Below, in pieces: positions 1 through 11,561 of a DNA stretch of 64,000 nucleotides. The position numbers and the translations under genes were made by a program. Location of the stretch: contig CM057828.1 in the NCBI GenBank assembly GCA_030068075.1, forward strand, positions 114,689,699-114,753,698. Direction: 5' to 3'. The notes under the pieces were generated by a model. The model had not been told where the DNA came from and made no database searches. It worked only from the letters and a program-made list of their open reading frames with translations. This DNA comes from Paguma larvata. Taxonomy: Eukaryota > Chordata > Mammalia > Carnivora > Viverridae. Positions within the stretch are counted from its first letter, which is position 1; each line of letters begins with the position of its first letter.

Positions 1-545
1 AATAAAGAACACTAGTTTAAAAAATTTGCATGTCACAAATTATGGCCACATTCTATGGATACAACTTTAGTACTTGAGGTTCTTCTTTTCTGAGTATTTA
101 AATCAGTTGCTCTGGGTAATAATATTCAGATAGGAACCCCAGATTTCTGAAGGTATAAATATTTGAATATTTTTGTTAGTCAAAGAAGTTTTGGAATTTC
201 TCTCTTCCTCCTTTGGCATAAGGAGAAATTAATGAGTGATTCTGGTAGTTTTGTTTTAAAATAATGTGTTCAAGTGGTTATTGTCATGTCGGAAAGTTGT
301 TACAGTGTCATTAGAGTTTAAAAGATATTCCTTGATAGAGTGTATCCTTTCCTAATTTGTGATATATAACCTACTATGAAGAATGCCATAAACCTATTTT
401 TATAGCCAGATTGATGTTTTTTTTGTTTTGTTTTATTTTGTTTTCAGTAGAATCTGTAGAGTATGACATGGATTTCTTGTCATGAAAGTTATTGCTTTGT
501 AGCATAAACATTAGGCTCTCAATTACTCATATTCTTTTTTAAAAT
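1..545. other. No recognised feature
   Basis: AT-rich sequence without a recognised repeat family or open frame of note. A short TTTTG-type simple repeat lies near 420-445. Confidence 0.5.
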
Positions 546-2405
546 TTAAATTGTTTTTTAATTTTAATTCCAGTATAATTAACATACAGTGTTATATTAG
601 TTTCAGGTGTACAATATAGTGATTCAGCAATTCTATACATAACTCAGTGCTCATCATGACAAGTGTTCTCTTAATCCCCTTCACCTATTTCACCTATCCA
701 ATAACCCACCTCCCCTCTGGTACCCGTAAGTTTGTTTTCTATATTTGAGAATATTTTTTTCCTTTGCTCATTTGCTTTGCTTCTTAAAGTCCACCTATGA
801 GTGAAATCATATGGTGTTTGTCTTTCTCTGACTGATTTGTTTCACTTAGCATTATACCCTCTGCATCCACCCATGCTGTTGGACATGGCAAGATTTCATT
901 CTTTTATATGGCCAAATAATATTTCATTATATATACCACATTTTCCTTATCCATTCATCTATCAATTGACACTTGGGTCAATTCCATAATTTGGCTATTG
1001 TAAATAATGTTGCAATAAACATAGGGATCCTTTTATCTTTTCGAATTAGTGTTTTCATATTCTTTGGGTTAAGTGCCCAGTAGTAGAATTATTGAATCTT
1101 ATGGTAATTTTATTTTTACATTTTGAGGATCTTTCATCCTGTTTTCCACAGTGGTTGCACCAGTTTGCATTACCACCAACAGCATGTGAGTGTTCCTTTT
1201 TCTCCACATTGTTGCCAACACTTGTTTCTTGTGTTTATGATTTTAGCCATTCTGACAGGTGTGAGGTGATACCTCATTCTGGTTTTGATTTGCATTTCCC
1301 TGATGATGAGTGATGTTGAGCATCTTTTCATGTGTCTGTTGGCCAACTGTATGTCTTCATTGGAGAAATACATGTTCATGTCTTCAACCCATTTTTAATT
1401 GAATTATTAGTTTTTCTGAGTGTTGCGTTTTGGATACTAGCCCTTTATCAGATATGTCATTTGCAAATATCTTCTGTAGGTTGTCTTTTTTTTTTTTATT
1501 GTTTCCTTTGCCATTAAGTTTTTTATTTTGATGTAGTCCCAATAGTTTATTTTTGCTTTTCTTTACTTTGCCTCAGGAGACATATCCAGAAAAATGTTAT
1601 GTCCAATGTCAAAGAGGTTACTCTTCAAGGATTTTTATGGTTTTAGTTCTCACATTTAATCTATTTTGAGTTTATTTTTGTGTATGCTCTAAATAAGTGG
1701 TCCAGTTTCATTCTTTTGTATGTAGCTGTGCAGTATTCCCAACACCATTTGTTGAAGAGACTTTTCCCATTGCATAGTCTTGCCTCCTTTGTCAAAGATG
1801 AATTGAACGTACTATTGTGGGTTTATTTGTAGGTTCTCTGTTCTCTTCCATTGACTTATGTGTCTGGCTTTGTGCCAGCACCACACTGCTTTGATTAGTA
1901 TGGCCATGTAGTATATCTTGAAATCTGGGATTGTGATACCTCCAGTTTTGTTCTTCTTTTTCAAGATTTCTATGACTATTTGGGGTCTTTTGTGGTGCCG
2001 TACAAATTTTAGGATTATTTGTTCTAATTCTGCGAAAAATGCTGTTGGTATTTTGATAGGGATTGCACTGATCTGTAGATTGCTTTGGGTAGTGCGGACA
2101 TTGTAACACTATTGGTTCTCCCAATCCATGAGCATTGGGACACCTTTCCATTTGTTTGTATCCTCTTCAATTTCTTTCATCAATGTTTTATAGATTTTAG
2201 AGCATAGGTCTTTTGTCCCCTTGGTTAAATTTATTTTATAGTATTTTATTACTTTTGGTGTAATTGTATATGAAACTATTTTCTTAATTTCTCTTTCGGT
2301 TACTTCATTATTAGTGTATAAAAATGCAATGGATTTTTGTATATTGATTTTGTGGCCTGCAACCTTAATAAATTCATTTTTCAGTTCTAGTAGGTTTTTG
2401 GTTCA
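546..2405 (-). mobile_element. LINE-1, 5'-truncated 3' part (carnivore type)
   Basis: Read on the minus strand this is the 3' third of L1: the C-terminal part of ORF2 followed by the 3' UTR, whose end lies near 546. Translated pieces at 1170-1379 ([20 protein letters not shown]) and 1792-2151 ([25 protein letters not shown]) match conserved ORF2 C-terminal blocks. The homology fades near 2405, which is the 5' truncation point. Stops and frameshifts are frequent, so it is dead. It lies in sense with GPR158. Confidence 0.9.
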
Positions 2406-3694
2406 ATTACCCATACTCTACTGATAGTATTATATCCCACTCTGTTTCAGAGCTCTGGTGTGGTACCTTCTTGTTATATCTTCTTTCTGAAGAATGGTGA
2501 CTTTTTAACCAGGTTCCCCAGCCTTGTGTAGTAATTAGGGCTGATCACAAATTTTCTTCTCTCTCCTTCCATGCAATGGTAAGATTACACTTCGACCCTC
2601 TTAAAATTAGGAATGGCATGTGACTTTTGGTCAGGAGCTGTAATGTGGCTACAACGCTACATATCACTACCTGAATCTCAGAATGAGAACAGCAAAAAAG
2701 CATGTGGACTAGAGCCTCTGGCTGATCCATGATAGACGTATATAACATGAGCCCAAAATAGATATATTTTTTTAAACTACTGAGAGTTTGGGATTGTTCC
2801 ACAGTATAGCCTAATTTATCCTGTGTGGTACACTTTGATAAAATGGACACTGGCCAATCATCCTTTGTAATAATTAGATCCTCAAATAATAAAATATAAC
2901 ATTGTACTTTAATGCTCAGAGTACAAAGTTCTTAAATCTATGCTAACCAATATGTAGCAAAGGCTAAGTTGCAAGAAAGAATAATAATAATAAGAAGAAG
3001 AATTAGCCTTTCAGATACTCTTAAGTGTATGAATTAAAGCATACTATCTGAGTACTGCATACTTACGCTACCTCGGTTGGGTCCTTACAGATTTTGGTGA
3101 ACTGCATTTTAGTGTTATGCTATCAGCCTCATTGAAGACTGTTTCAGGAAATACTCCTATTTCTTTATTGCTCTGTCAGAGAAACACAAAAGCAAAACAG
3201 AGCTGTCTCTTTCTGAGAATCTCTGGTTCTCAATATGCTGAAAGTGGTTTGCTTTTTTATCTCAGAGAAGCGCAAATAATGTAACTCTGATTCTCCCATT
3301 GGGCTAGTAAGTTCCATGTCAAATATGTGGTCCATTTCTAGTCAAGTTATGAAACCACAGAGCATATGTAATATATATCCAGAGGAAAACAAATCATAAT
3401 TATTTTTCCTACCAAATTTATTTTCCTTTTGATTTCTGTACTAAATTGCTGTTCTAATTTCTTTCTTTCTTTTTTTTTTGCTATGTTTTAATTTCTGAGC
3501 TATTTTTATTATTTTGTTGTTCTGTAGATAGCTCTATAAAGTTTTCAAAACTCTTTTTTTTGCATGTGTTTTATAATTTCTAAATTATTTTGTTACGTTT
3601 TTGGAGACATTTCTGTTGACTTTTCCAAATCTTTGGTTTTTTGTACACCACAGAATAAAGATTAAGCCAATCAGTTATCAGTGGAGCTCTTTCA
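2406..3694. other. No recognised feature
   Basis: Unique-looking AT-rich sequence. A small AAT/AAG tract sits at about 2981-3003 and a T-rich stretch near 3465-3480. No repeat family or exon was recognised. Confidence 0.45.
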
Positions 3695-3783
3695 ATCTAT
3701 GGCCATATAGCTCTGACTATGCCCAATCTCGTCTGATCTCAGAAGGGAAGCAGGTTTGGGCCTGGCTAGTACTTCGGTGGGAG
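3695..3783 (+). pseudogene. 5S rRNA pseudogene, 3'-truncated
   Basis: This aligns without gaps to the first 89 of the 121 nt of mammalian 5S rRNA, with about 19 mismatches (roughly 79% identity by hand count). The best blocks are aatctcgtctgatctc at 3725-3740 and gggcctggctagtactt at 3758-3774. Similarity stops after the ggtgggag at 3776-3783, so the 3' third, including most of the box C internal control region, is missing. The flanks are not a 5S spacer. It is best read as an old dispersed retroposed copy, not an active gene. No clear poly(A) or target duplication is visible. Confidence 0.8.
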
Positions 3784-4389
3784 TGTAGCTCTTCCACTGT
3801 TATGTGACACACTTACATTCTGAATGATATTAATTCCATCTATATTGTAAGACTGCATAGCAGTAAATAGTATTTGTAAAGACTTTTAGAGACTACTGAC
3901 TTCTTACTTCGCCAAAATAAGATGCTTCAAAGATTATCTTATAACTCACTTACATTTTCATATATTAATTTTACCATCCTGCTGTTCAGTTAAATTAGGA
4001 ATATACCAGTGGATATCTGCTCTTTCAGCATGAGTTAGGGTCCACTTTCTGGGGGATAGTTTTTAAATGACCTCTATATGATTATAACTTAATAAGGCTT
4101 AATAGAATATACCTTTCCAAGTCATATTTAGAGAAGACATAGCTTATTCTCTTAATGTTACCATTGTCTTAACCATTTTGTAATTCTTCTTTAATGGTTA
4201 CTTTTAAAAGCATATAAAACACATAAAAAAACTGTCCTGTGACTGGCTGGCTATGGTGGAACTACAGCATTTAAAGACAAATCACAGTTTTGTGATACAT
4301 GTTGAAGCTGACATTAAGTTTTTAAAGAGATAAAAATAGTTCAATTTAACATTAATTGCTTAATTTATTAGACATTGTATTGAGAACAC
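3784..4389. other. No recognised feature
   Basis: AT-rich sequence following the 5S fragment. No repeat family or open frame was recognised. Confidence 0.45.
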
Positions 4390-5010
4390 AAGGAAAACTA
4401 AGATTTGCATTTGCTATGAAGGAGTATAGAATCTAAAGGAGGGAATAAATGTGTGCTCAAATCATTTCAATGTATCAAAGGTGTTTCCACTGAGAGACAT
4501 GCACAGGGATTGCCTAACTCAGTGAGAAAACTTTCTTGATGAGAAAAAATGTTTAAAGAACAAGTAAGAATTATCCAATTGAGGAAAAGGAGAGGGGTTT
4601 TTGCACGAGGTACATACAAAGGTATGAAGGCATGGGTAGGATTACGATTGTGGGGAAGCACACGCACCCTCGTTTGCTGGCGCACGAAGTGTGGAGTAGT
4701 GGTAAGAGAGGGGCCGGATCTGAAGACAAGGGCAAATCACCGAGGGTCTTGTATGCCATGCCAAGCAACTGAAATTTCATCCTAAAGTTAACCAGAAACC
4801 ACTGAGGAGTTTTATACAGTGGAGTGACATAGTTGAATTTGTGTTTTTTTGAAAAATCCATCCTGGCATTTGTTTGGAAGGTGTGTGGAATTGAAGTAAA
4901 AGTTGCAAAAGAACTCCAGAGATCAGAGAAAGCAAAGGGATTTGGAGGGTCAGAAGATGAATGCGCTGAGTGTACTTTGAAGCTTAGAACCTTGGTAGGA
5001 GAGTAGGGAA
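4390..5010 (-). mobile_element. Probable LINE-2 (L2) fragment
   Basis: The plus strand reads like the reverse complement of L2 near the end of ORF2. It has agggtcttgtatgccatgcc, then a tract equivalent to 'aagccactgaaggattttaagcaggggagtgacatgat' at about 4795-4835. Divergence is high and the boundaries are soft. An ancient CR1/L2-clade LINE is the best reading. Confidence 0.45.
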
Positions 5011-5289
5011 CCTCTATTCAGGGGAATTTGATTTAAAGCATGGGGCACGTGTAAAAATGACTTGTTTTTCCAGAAAGAAACTATCCTAAATTTCATTTAG
5101 CTCATGCTAAGAAGTTATCATACAATTTAGAATTCAGTTCTTAGAAACAGTGCATGAACTCTTGAATCTGGTTAGATCTGAAAAAGACCACAGAGCTTAT
5201 CTTATGCATCAACTTTACCTCTAAAAATGAAAAACAGAAAGCAGAAAATATACAGGTAGGCTTTAGCAGTTATCATTGTCATCAAAATA

Positions 5290-5510
5290 AGAGCTTATGT
5301 TTATACAATGTCTCGTGGTTTCGACCCTGTTCTAAGCTTTACATATATTATCTCATTTAACCTTCGTAATAACCCTATGAGGCAGGTACTATTATTATTC
5401 ACATTTTAAAGATGAAGAAATTGAGGCATATAAAGATTAAATCATGTTTCTAAGACTGTATATCTAGTCAGTGGGAGGTGGGATTGAGTTCCAGATAGCA
5501 CTACTGTAGA
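5290..5510 (-). mobile_element. MIR SINE
   Basis: Reverse-complement MIR. The conserved core ttatctcatttaaccttcgt and ccctatgaggcaggtacta is followed by ttaaagatgaagaaattgagg and a degenerate tRNA-like end near 5480-5510. This is an ancient pan-mammalian element. Confidence 0.75.
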
Positions 5511-6119
5511 GATCACATGTAAGGCATGTAGGTTATGGTTTATCCAGAACTAATGTTCATGTTTCTAATACAGTGCACGTTACAACATGCAACTGAGTAA
5601 AAATTTCTATTAAGAGATAAAAACATTATTATATGAATTTAGAGTTAGAATATTCAGCCATGATAAAAAGGTTGAGTAGAGTAAAAGTCACATTCCTACA
5701 TGTAGGGGTTGATATATCAATATAAAGAGCTAGGTCCTCAACAATGTCAATCACTCTGGAAAGAAGACCTGTGACACCCACAGAAAGCCAAATCAGGAGG
5801 AATAGGAATGCCCTAGACTGCCACAGAGTTGAAGTCTATCTTTGTTGGTCTTGACTCTGAAGGTGGTAAGGATTTAAACGTATTTTCCATATGATGGACT
5901 GCACAGTGGTGCTCACCATGTAGAAGCTGGCCAGGGGTTAGGGAGTAAGGAACCGGGCTAAAGGCTGGGCCTGGCATCGATTTCTGGGTCACAGGATTAA
6001 AGCAATAAATTTCTTGGAGTTAACGAAAATCAAAACAAGTTGGGGGCTCAACTAGAAACTTCTGCCTAGAAAAAGGCAGAAGTACTCGGTTGGCCACTCC
6101 ATCACTCTAGTTTCTTTAT
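5511..6119. other. No recognised family; contains a perfect hairpin
   Basis: Unique-looking sequence with somewhat higher GC at 5900-6000. The only structure noticed is the short inverted repeat at 6058-6083. Confidence 0.45.
6058..6083. repeat. Perfect 10-bp inverted repeat (hairpin)
   Basis: Arm acttctgcct at 6058-6067 and its exact reverse complement aggcagaagt at 6074-6083 are separated by a 6-nt loop. The flanks do not extend the pairing. No terminator or RNA-gene context is present. Confidence 0.7.
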
Positions 6120-6535
6120 TCTGTCATTTATTTATTCATTCATTTAGTCAACAAATATTTGAGTTTATGTGACAGGCATTGTGCTACGTAAAGGACAATA
6201 TATTAGTAAATTAAAAATGCAGTGCCTGAACTCATGGAGTTGAAACCAAATGAAGGAGAGACCCATAAATAAGTAAACAAAACAGTATTAATTATAAATC
6301 ATTATAAATGTTACTGAAGAAACAAACAGCAAGCAAAGATGGAAAACAATAGTGAGGGAGGTTACTATGGGTAAAGTAGGCCAGGAGGCCTCTCTGGAGA
6401 AATGACATTTGAGGCATGACAGGAAGTCAGTCTGTTGTCATGTGACAACAATTCTAAGCAGAGATCATAGCATGTCTACTTGTACAGAGTCTGGTGTATT
6501 CTGAGGAACTGAGAAGGAATAGGAATAGCCACGTA
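6120..6535 (-). mobile_element. LINE-2 (L2) 3' end
   Basis: Starts with the reverse complement of the L2 tail (attcattcatttagtcaaca, then a degenerate gtgctacgtaaaggac). It continues through ctcatggagttgaaacc and ggcctctctggagaaatgac, the reverse of the L2 region just before the 3' UTR. Confidence 0.65.
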
Positions 6536-6965
6536 GTCTCCTCCTAATACTAAATACTGGAGATTCTCTTTTAGTAAGGGAGCTAAATTCCTTTGCCTGG
6601 GTTAATTAATAGGGCACTGACCTCAATTCTAGTTTTCTTCACTCTCAGTAATGTAGAATCTGTTACAAGGACAAAAAAACCGCATGTACATACATACTTA
6701 GATATCTACGGTAAAGATTTTTTTTAATTAGTGTTAAAATAGGAATGACTTAAATTTTGATATATATTCCTAGATTTTCCCCAAACTATAGAGTTATACT
6801 CATGATTTTAGGTCAAGTATTTTAAAATTACTGTCCTTGAAACTTTTTATCAAGAAGAGAAATTTTGCCCTTTGGATAGCATTATCTACAATTAAAAAAT
6901 TGGAAAGGTAGCTTGGGAATTTTCTCTAGAAGTTTTGGGTAATTCAATGGGTTAGGTCAATAATA

Positions 6966-7004
<39 letters not shown>

Positions 7005-8034
7005 ATAGTATAAAGGTATCAGTGAACTTACTACCTATGTTAGTTATTTTTGCCATGCCAGTGTCCATAGGAAGGAATGTTTTAAATATAAGAATGTTAC
7101 GGGAAGCAATGTTATAAATACCACAGCAATTTTAACATGTGAAGGGCAGGTGGAGGCAAAAGTGTCTAAAAAAAGATATAAATGTAACTCAAAGCCTTTT
7201 CTTGCTTAAGATCTACTCAGCCCATTTCCCTGGCAACAGAGGTGGCCCTGCCCATAGACTATGTGCTCGGAGTTACTTCCTCTTGCCCTCTTCATCTGTG
7301 CATTGCACTTTTTACAGGATGGTCCCCCAGTACTGGAAAACTGCCAACTGTATAGGGCATCACTGCCCACCAGGGGCAGGGAAAACAAGCCAGAGTATTT
7401 TCAGTGTTTGGAAGACTACCAGACTGCAAAGTGGTTCTACCTTGGCCTTCGGTCACCATGCTGGTACTAGAGCAATCCTACAAATGTGGTTCTAAGTTAT
7501 GGCATCACTCAGAGTTTTGGTTAGATGCCACACTTAACCTCGGTTCACCTCCTATACAATAATCTATGTCAAGTGCCTGACATGGTAGGAGCTTGGTGCG
7601 TGGTAGTGTTCTCCCCTGCCAGGGGGCCTGGGGAGGGTAGTTTATTGTGGAAAGTACCCTGGATATATCTACTTGAACCTGCTCTGCAGTTAGCTTTGAA
7701 AAATCATCACTGTTCTGCGATTATATAAACCTATCTCTGTCTTAGGGGAAGCTTAAAATAGTCTTCGATTCAGGCATTCCTTCTTTGGGACTAGCCCTGG
7801 GCTCGACTGTTTCATTTCAAGAAACAGTCATCAGAGCTGGTAATCTTCCCAGGCAAAAAGGTGCCCGACAGAGCAGTACCCGGAGGGGGAGAGTTAGCAG
7901 ATGGGTTTGGAGGCTGGAGTTTGTAGAACTCAGGGACAAGCCCTGGTATCGACTGGGGAGAAAGACAAGAGTCTGCAGCTGCTGGGAGCGCCAAATATAT
8001 GGAGAGCAGTCAGAAGGTGAAATGGAAGGGAACA
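6536..8034. other. Unique sequence; no gene recognised
   Basis: No confident family assignment. A TA microsatellite lies at 6973-7000. The part from about 7210 to 8034 is less AT-rich and shows several overlapping short open frames on both strands (for example 7139-7495 and 7785-8081). None resembles a known protein, and their overlap on both strands suggests chance. Confidence 0.4.
6973..7000. repeat. (TA)14 microsatellite
   Basis: Uninterrupted alternating TA run. Confidence 0.95.
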
Positions 8035-8195
8035 CAGGCCCTGGTCTTGGAGGTTCAAATCCTGGCTCTGCTCTTTATTAGCTATATAAGTTGGGCAACT
8101 TCTTTTACATTTGGTCCTGCTTTCGACACCGAAGTGGGAACTGTGATCTTCCCCAGCCTTTTTCACAGGATGTTAGGAATATTTATGAGGTAGTG
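8035..8195 (+). mobile_element. MIR SINE
   Basis: The tRNA-like part reads ggttcaaatcctggctctgc, followed by the diagnostic ttattagctatataagttgg. Later portions are degraded, ending near tttatgaggtagtg. Confidence 0.75.
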
Positions 8196-8379
8196 TCAGA
8201 CACCCTCACCAATCTGATTTTCAGGTTCAAGTCCGGTCTCCTCAGGCTACATGAGGTGTGGAATCTTCACGTCCCTCTGAGCACACCCTGACCAGAGCTG
8301 CTTTCCCAAGGCTGTTGTACAAGGGCCACAACCCAGTTCATAGCGCTTTTCAGATCGTTTTCATCCATGTTCTGTCAAT

Positions 8380-8690
8380 CTTTTCAACAAATACTTCTTA
8401 CCTGCCTCCTGTCAGGGAGAGTTAAGTGTTGAATTAACTGCTGGAGACACACTGACGAAGAAAACGGGATGCTACCCGAGTGCGAACTTTGAGTGATTCA
8501 GTAAGGGAGAGAGATGGTAAATACACAAACATAAATAAATAATCCCAAATGATCATAAAGGGGGGAAAAGCTAGGTTCAGTGACAGGAAATAACAGAAGG
8601 AGGGGTTTTGGATGATGGTTAGGAAGGGTCCCTCTGAAGAAGTGGCATTTAGGGTGAGATCTGGGAGATGAGTAGGAGGGAGGTCACTGT
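8380..8690 (-). mobile_element. LINE-2 (L2) 3' end
   Basis: Reverse-complement L2. It has tttcaacaaatacttcttac at the tail side, then ggaagggtccctctgaagaa and gtggcatttagggtgagatc, equivalent to L2 sequence shared with the copy at 6120-6535. Confidence 0.6.
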
Positions 8691-9984
8691 ACTCCTCTAG
8701 GGAAACACGCAGTGTGGCTTCCCTGTGAGGAATCGCTAACCAGGGGTGGATCGGCCTCTCTCCTCCCAAAGTGGCCCTGACTATCTCAGTTCTGAGCCAC
8801 AGCATGTGGGACTTCTCCCACCCAGTTTGCCCAAGGCAAGTCAGTGTCCCCACTCTTTCCTCTGCCCTTCCTGGCTTCCACGTCCTACCAGGAATTATTT
8901 CCATAAAGCATCCTTCTATTTATGTGCGTGGCAGACCGAAACCACTGCTGTGCTGTGTAACTGCAAGTCTTCAAGCATGTTTTTTCTTCAGAGTGAATAT
9001 GGCCTGATGCCAAACACAGCTGGAGACCTCCAAGCAAACTATTTTCAGAGGAATAAAATGTCCAAATGATTCCTGAATTAATTTGATCTCACACAGCAAC
9101 CTAATTTTTTCTTCCATTCTTCTACCTTGCAGCAGTTTAATTTATATGCCAATAAGCTGCCATGTGCAATAACTTTGCAATTGTAAGCCCTGTTCATTTA
9201 TCAGTCACTTCACACTGTGTACACCTCTCCGAGATTTAAATGCGTGCATCTGCCTCAATAGAAGCCCGACCAGTTCTACGTGTCAGCAAGGGAAACATCC
9301 AGAGAAAATCCACCAGCATTTATACTCTAATTCCAAACAAATAAATAAAAACTTGATCATTTAGTTAAGATTGATCATCTTAAATAAATCACTGTGTAAA
9401 GGTCGTATGTGCCGCGTTCTAGCGTAACTTAATAAGGGTCCTGTCCCACTTTCTTTCAGGATTTAAAAGTGATAGAAATCTAATCTATGCTTTAGTTTCT
9501 TCCTTTTTTCTGCCAAAAGGCATGGAGTGATCCCCAGGTGTTTTGAAAAAGTCAAAGTAGACCGCAGACCATCAAATTAAAAGCAAATATCACTCTAAAA
9601 TCCAATGAAGGTCTCACACTGGTGCTTCCTTCCATATTTACCTGCAGTACATAGACCATGTAATTTGATAAAATATGGGTTTTAAAAGAAATCTGCGGTC
9701 CTCAGCAAACCAGATGCAATTAATGATTACCACAGACCACAGGCTCAATCATTAACAGGGTAAAGGGCAAGAATCGAAACATACTTCTCTCTCTTAACTT
9801 CCTTCGGGATCATGGTACTAATCCTCCTGATGTTAACATGTAGCTGAAGAGAATATTCCTAAATGTCTCATCTCTTGAGAAGAATGGGATTCATTCTGCT
9901 TTTTAACAATCTGGTTAACTGTATGCTAAAATAAAATAAAGGGAAGGCAATCGACCTGTTGGATGCCAAGGCTTTTCACTGAAC
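8691..9984. other. Repeat-free unique block
   Basis: No SINE, LINE, LTR or DNA transposon was recognised for about 1.3 kb, in contrast to most of the window. It contains homeodomain-like AT motifs (two tgatcat copies near 9354 and 9372, and caattaatgatta near 9717) and a RUNX-type motif cluster at 9561-9741. It is a candidate conserved noncoding element, but conservation cannot be assessed from one sequence. Confidence 0.35.
9561..9741. promoter_or_regulatory. Cluster of RUNX-type motifs (candidate enhancer)
   Basis: Four matches to the RUNX core TGYGGT/ACCRCA: accgca at 9561-9566, tgcggt at 9694-9699, and tandem accaca at 9729-9734 and 9736-9741. The first two lie inside a 9-bp inverted pair, gaccgcaga/tctgcggtc. 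The motifs are visible; regulatory function is inference only. Confidence 0.25.
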
Positions 9985-10370
9985 TTAGAATAAAATCCGG
10001 GCTCGTTCTACCAGCGAGGCCCTCCGTAACAGCCTTGTCTACCTCCTGCTCACTGCGCTCCAGGCCCTCTGGGCTTGCTTTTGATTCTCACACCTGTCAC
10101 AGCCCATTCCTGCTTCAAGGCTTTTCTCCTTGCTGTTCTTCTTGCCTGGGGTTCACGAAAATGGCTCCTTCTCTTCATTTGCATTTCACCTCACGTGCCA
10201 CCGCCTCAGAGTGCTCTTCTAATGCCGCCTCTTCTGTTTTGTGTTCTCCATAGCAGTCATCATTATCTTGAATCTGTATCTGTTTATTAGTCACCTTTAT
10301 CTTCTGACTCCTCTGCTAGACTGTAAGCTCCTTGAGAGCAGGGTTCTTTATCTTTTATTAACTGAGATAT
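9985..10370 (+). mobile_element. LINE-2 (L2) 3' end
   Basis: Plus-strand L2. It shows aggccctccgtaacagcc, cttgctgttcttcttgcctg, then ctgctagactgtaagctcct followed by tgagagcagggttctttatc, which is the L2 3' UTR signature. Confidence 0.75.
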
Positions 10371-11381
10371 CCTCAAAAAGCAAACAGATAACTAATTTAG
10401 ACCACAGGAAATACAAAAAGGCAAGGAACAAACACATGCTCTTCGAGAACAGGAAGGAACATCTCTGGCTCTCGAATAGCTGAGAGTCAACATATCACCT
10501 CAGTACAAAGACATCCCAGGGCCATAGGGCACCAGCTCTTTCGAGCAGTGGGGACAAGCGTCCTTCAGGAGACTCTGCAAACTGAACTGCAGCGTCTGGG
10601 TATGCAACTGCGGATTCCACTGTATTTCGGGGCAGGTAAATTCCTTTCACTCACTCACAATGAACCTCGTCCAGACTCTTGAAACTGCAATTCATCATTT
10701 GCAAAATAAAATTCTTTCCAAATTTTCTCGACATCAGAACTTTCAACTTCTGAGAAAGGATGAAGAATAAATGAAATATATCTACTTGTATCAGGTTGCT
10801 ACTAAGTCAATCTTCAAGCTAAAATGAAAATCATTTCATAGCATTCGGAGGCTTCTGTGCTTTCCACTTTTCTAGATTCCTGAGAACTCCACTCTGCATC
10901 GTTCCAAGTCTGAAATATCTTAGTCACCCTGAAGGCTTCCTTAGGCCCTGAGAAGAAAACCATCCCCAGTCCCCGGGGCCATCCCCAGACCCTGCAGGCT
11001 TGAGGGGTTCTTAAAGCTCTCAAGCACATGACTCACTACTCTTCAGTCTCAATGTCCGGCACGTAATGCCTTTTGACACAAATCCGACAGTTCTGCAATC
11101 CAGTACCTGATAACATTCCAATGTCTCAAAAGCAGAGGCTGCTCTAAAACAAGGCAACTGTATTTACCTCCCACATAGTACTGAATCAAAAAATGGTTTG
11201 CTGCCCAGGTGACAGATCGTGGGAGGGTTATTAGTCACGTATAATATCTACTTTTTCTGCCAAATTACAACCTAAAATCGAGATACAGAAAGCCTGGGTT
11301 TACAAATATTAGTCAGACAGTTGGGCATAAAGCTAGCTCCAATATTATGTAAACATCTATGGATTCACTTTCAACACATTG
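10371..11381. other. Unique sequence with a CpG-richer patch
   Basis: No repeat family was recognised. Between 10444 and 10669 there are eight CpG dinucleotides, unusual for this CpG-depleted window. No exon-like open frame with splice sites was recognised. Confidence 0.4.
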
Positions 11382-11561
11382 CAGTAGTGAGTCTCAACCT
11401 TGGGTGCAAGTAGGAATCATCTGGAGAGGTTTTAAAATGCTATCACTCAGGCCTCGCTTCACATCAACTATTTGAAGTATTTTGGGGGGTAGGATTTAGA
11501 TGTGAGCAACTTTTAAAGTTCCTACGTGCTTCCGATGTGTGACCAATTTTGAGAACCACTG
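11382..11561. mobile_element. hAT-Charlie nonautonomous DNA transposon (MER5/MER58-like)
   Basis: Degenerate terminal inverted repeats: cagtagtgagtctcaacct at the left and gagaaccactg at the right. The internal gaatcatctggagaggtttt is typical of short Charlie-derived elements. The 8-bp flanks no longer match well. The exact subfamily is uncertain. Confidence 0.65.

Noticed and set aside
7139..8193. Cluster of short frames on both strands as a possible gene
   Set aside because: Frames overlap on opposite strands, include a MIR, lack consistent splice sites and match nothing recognised.
8434..8904. 156-codon minus-strand open frame
   Set aside because: Overlaps an L2 fragment and adjacent unique DNA, overlaps other frames on plus, and has no recognisable domain or splice context.
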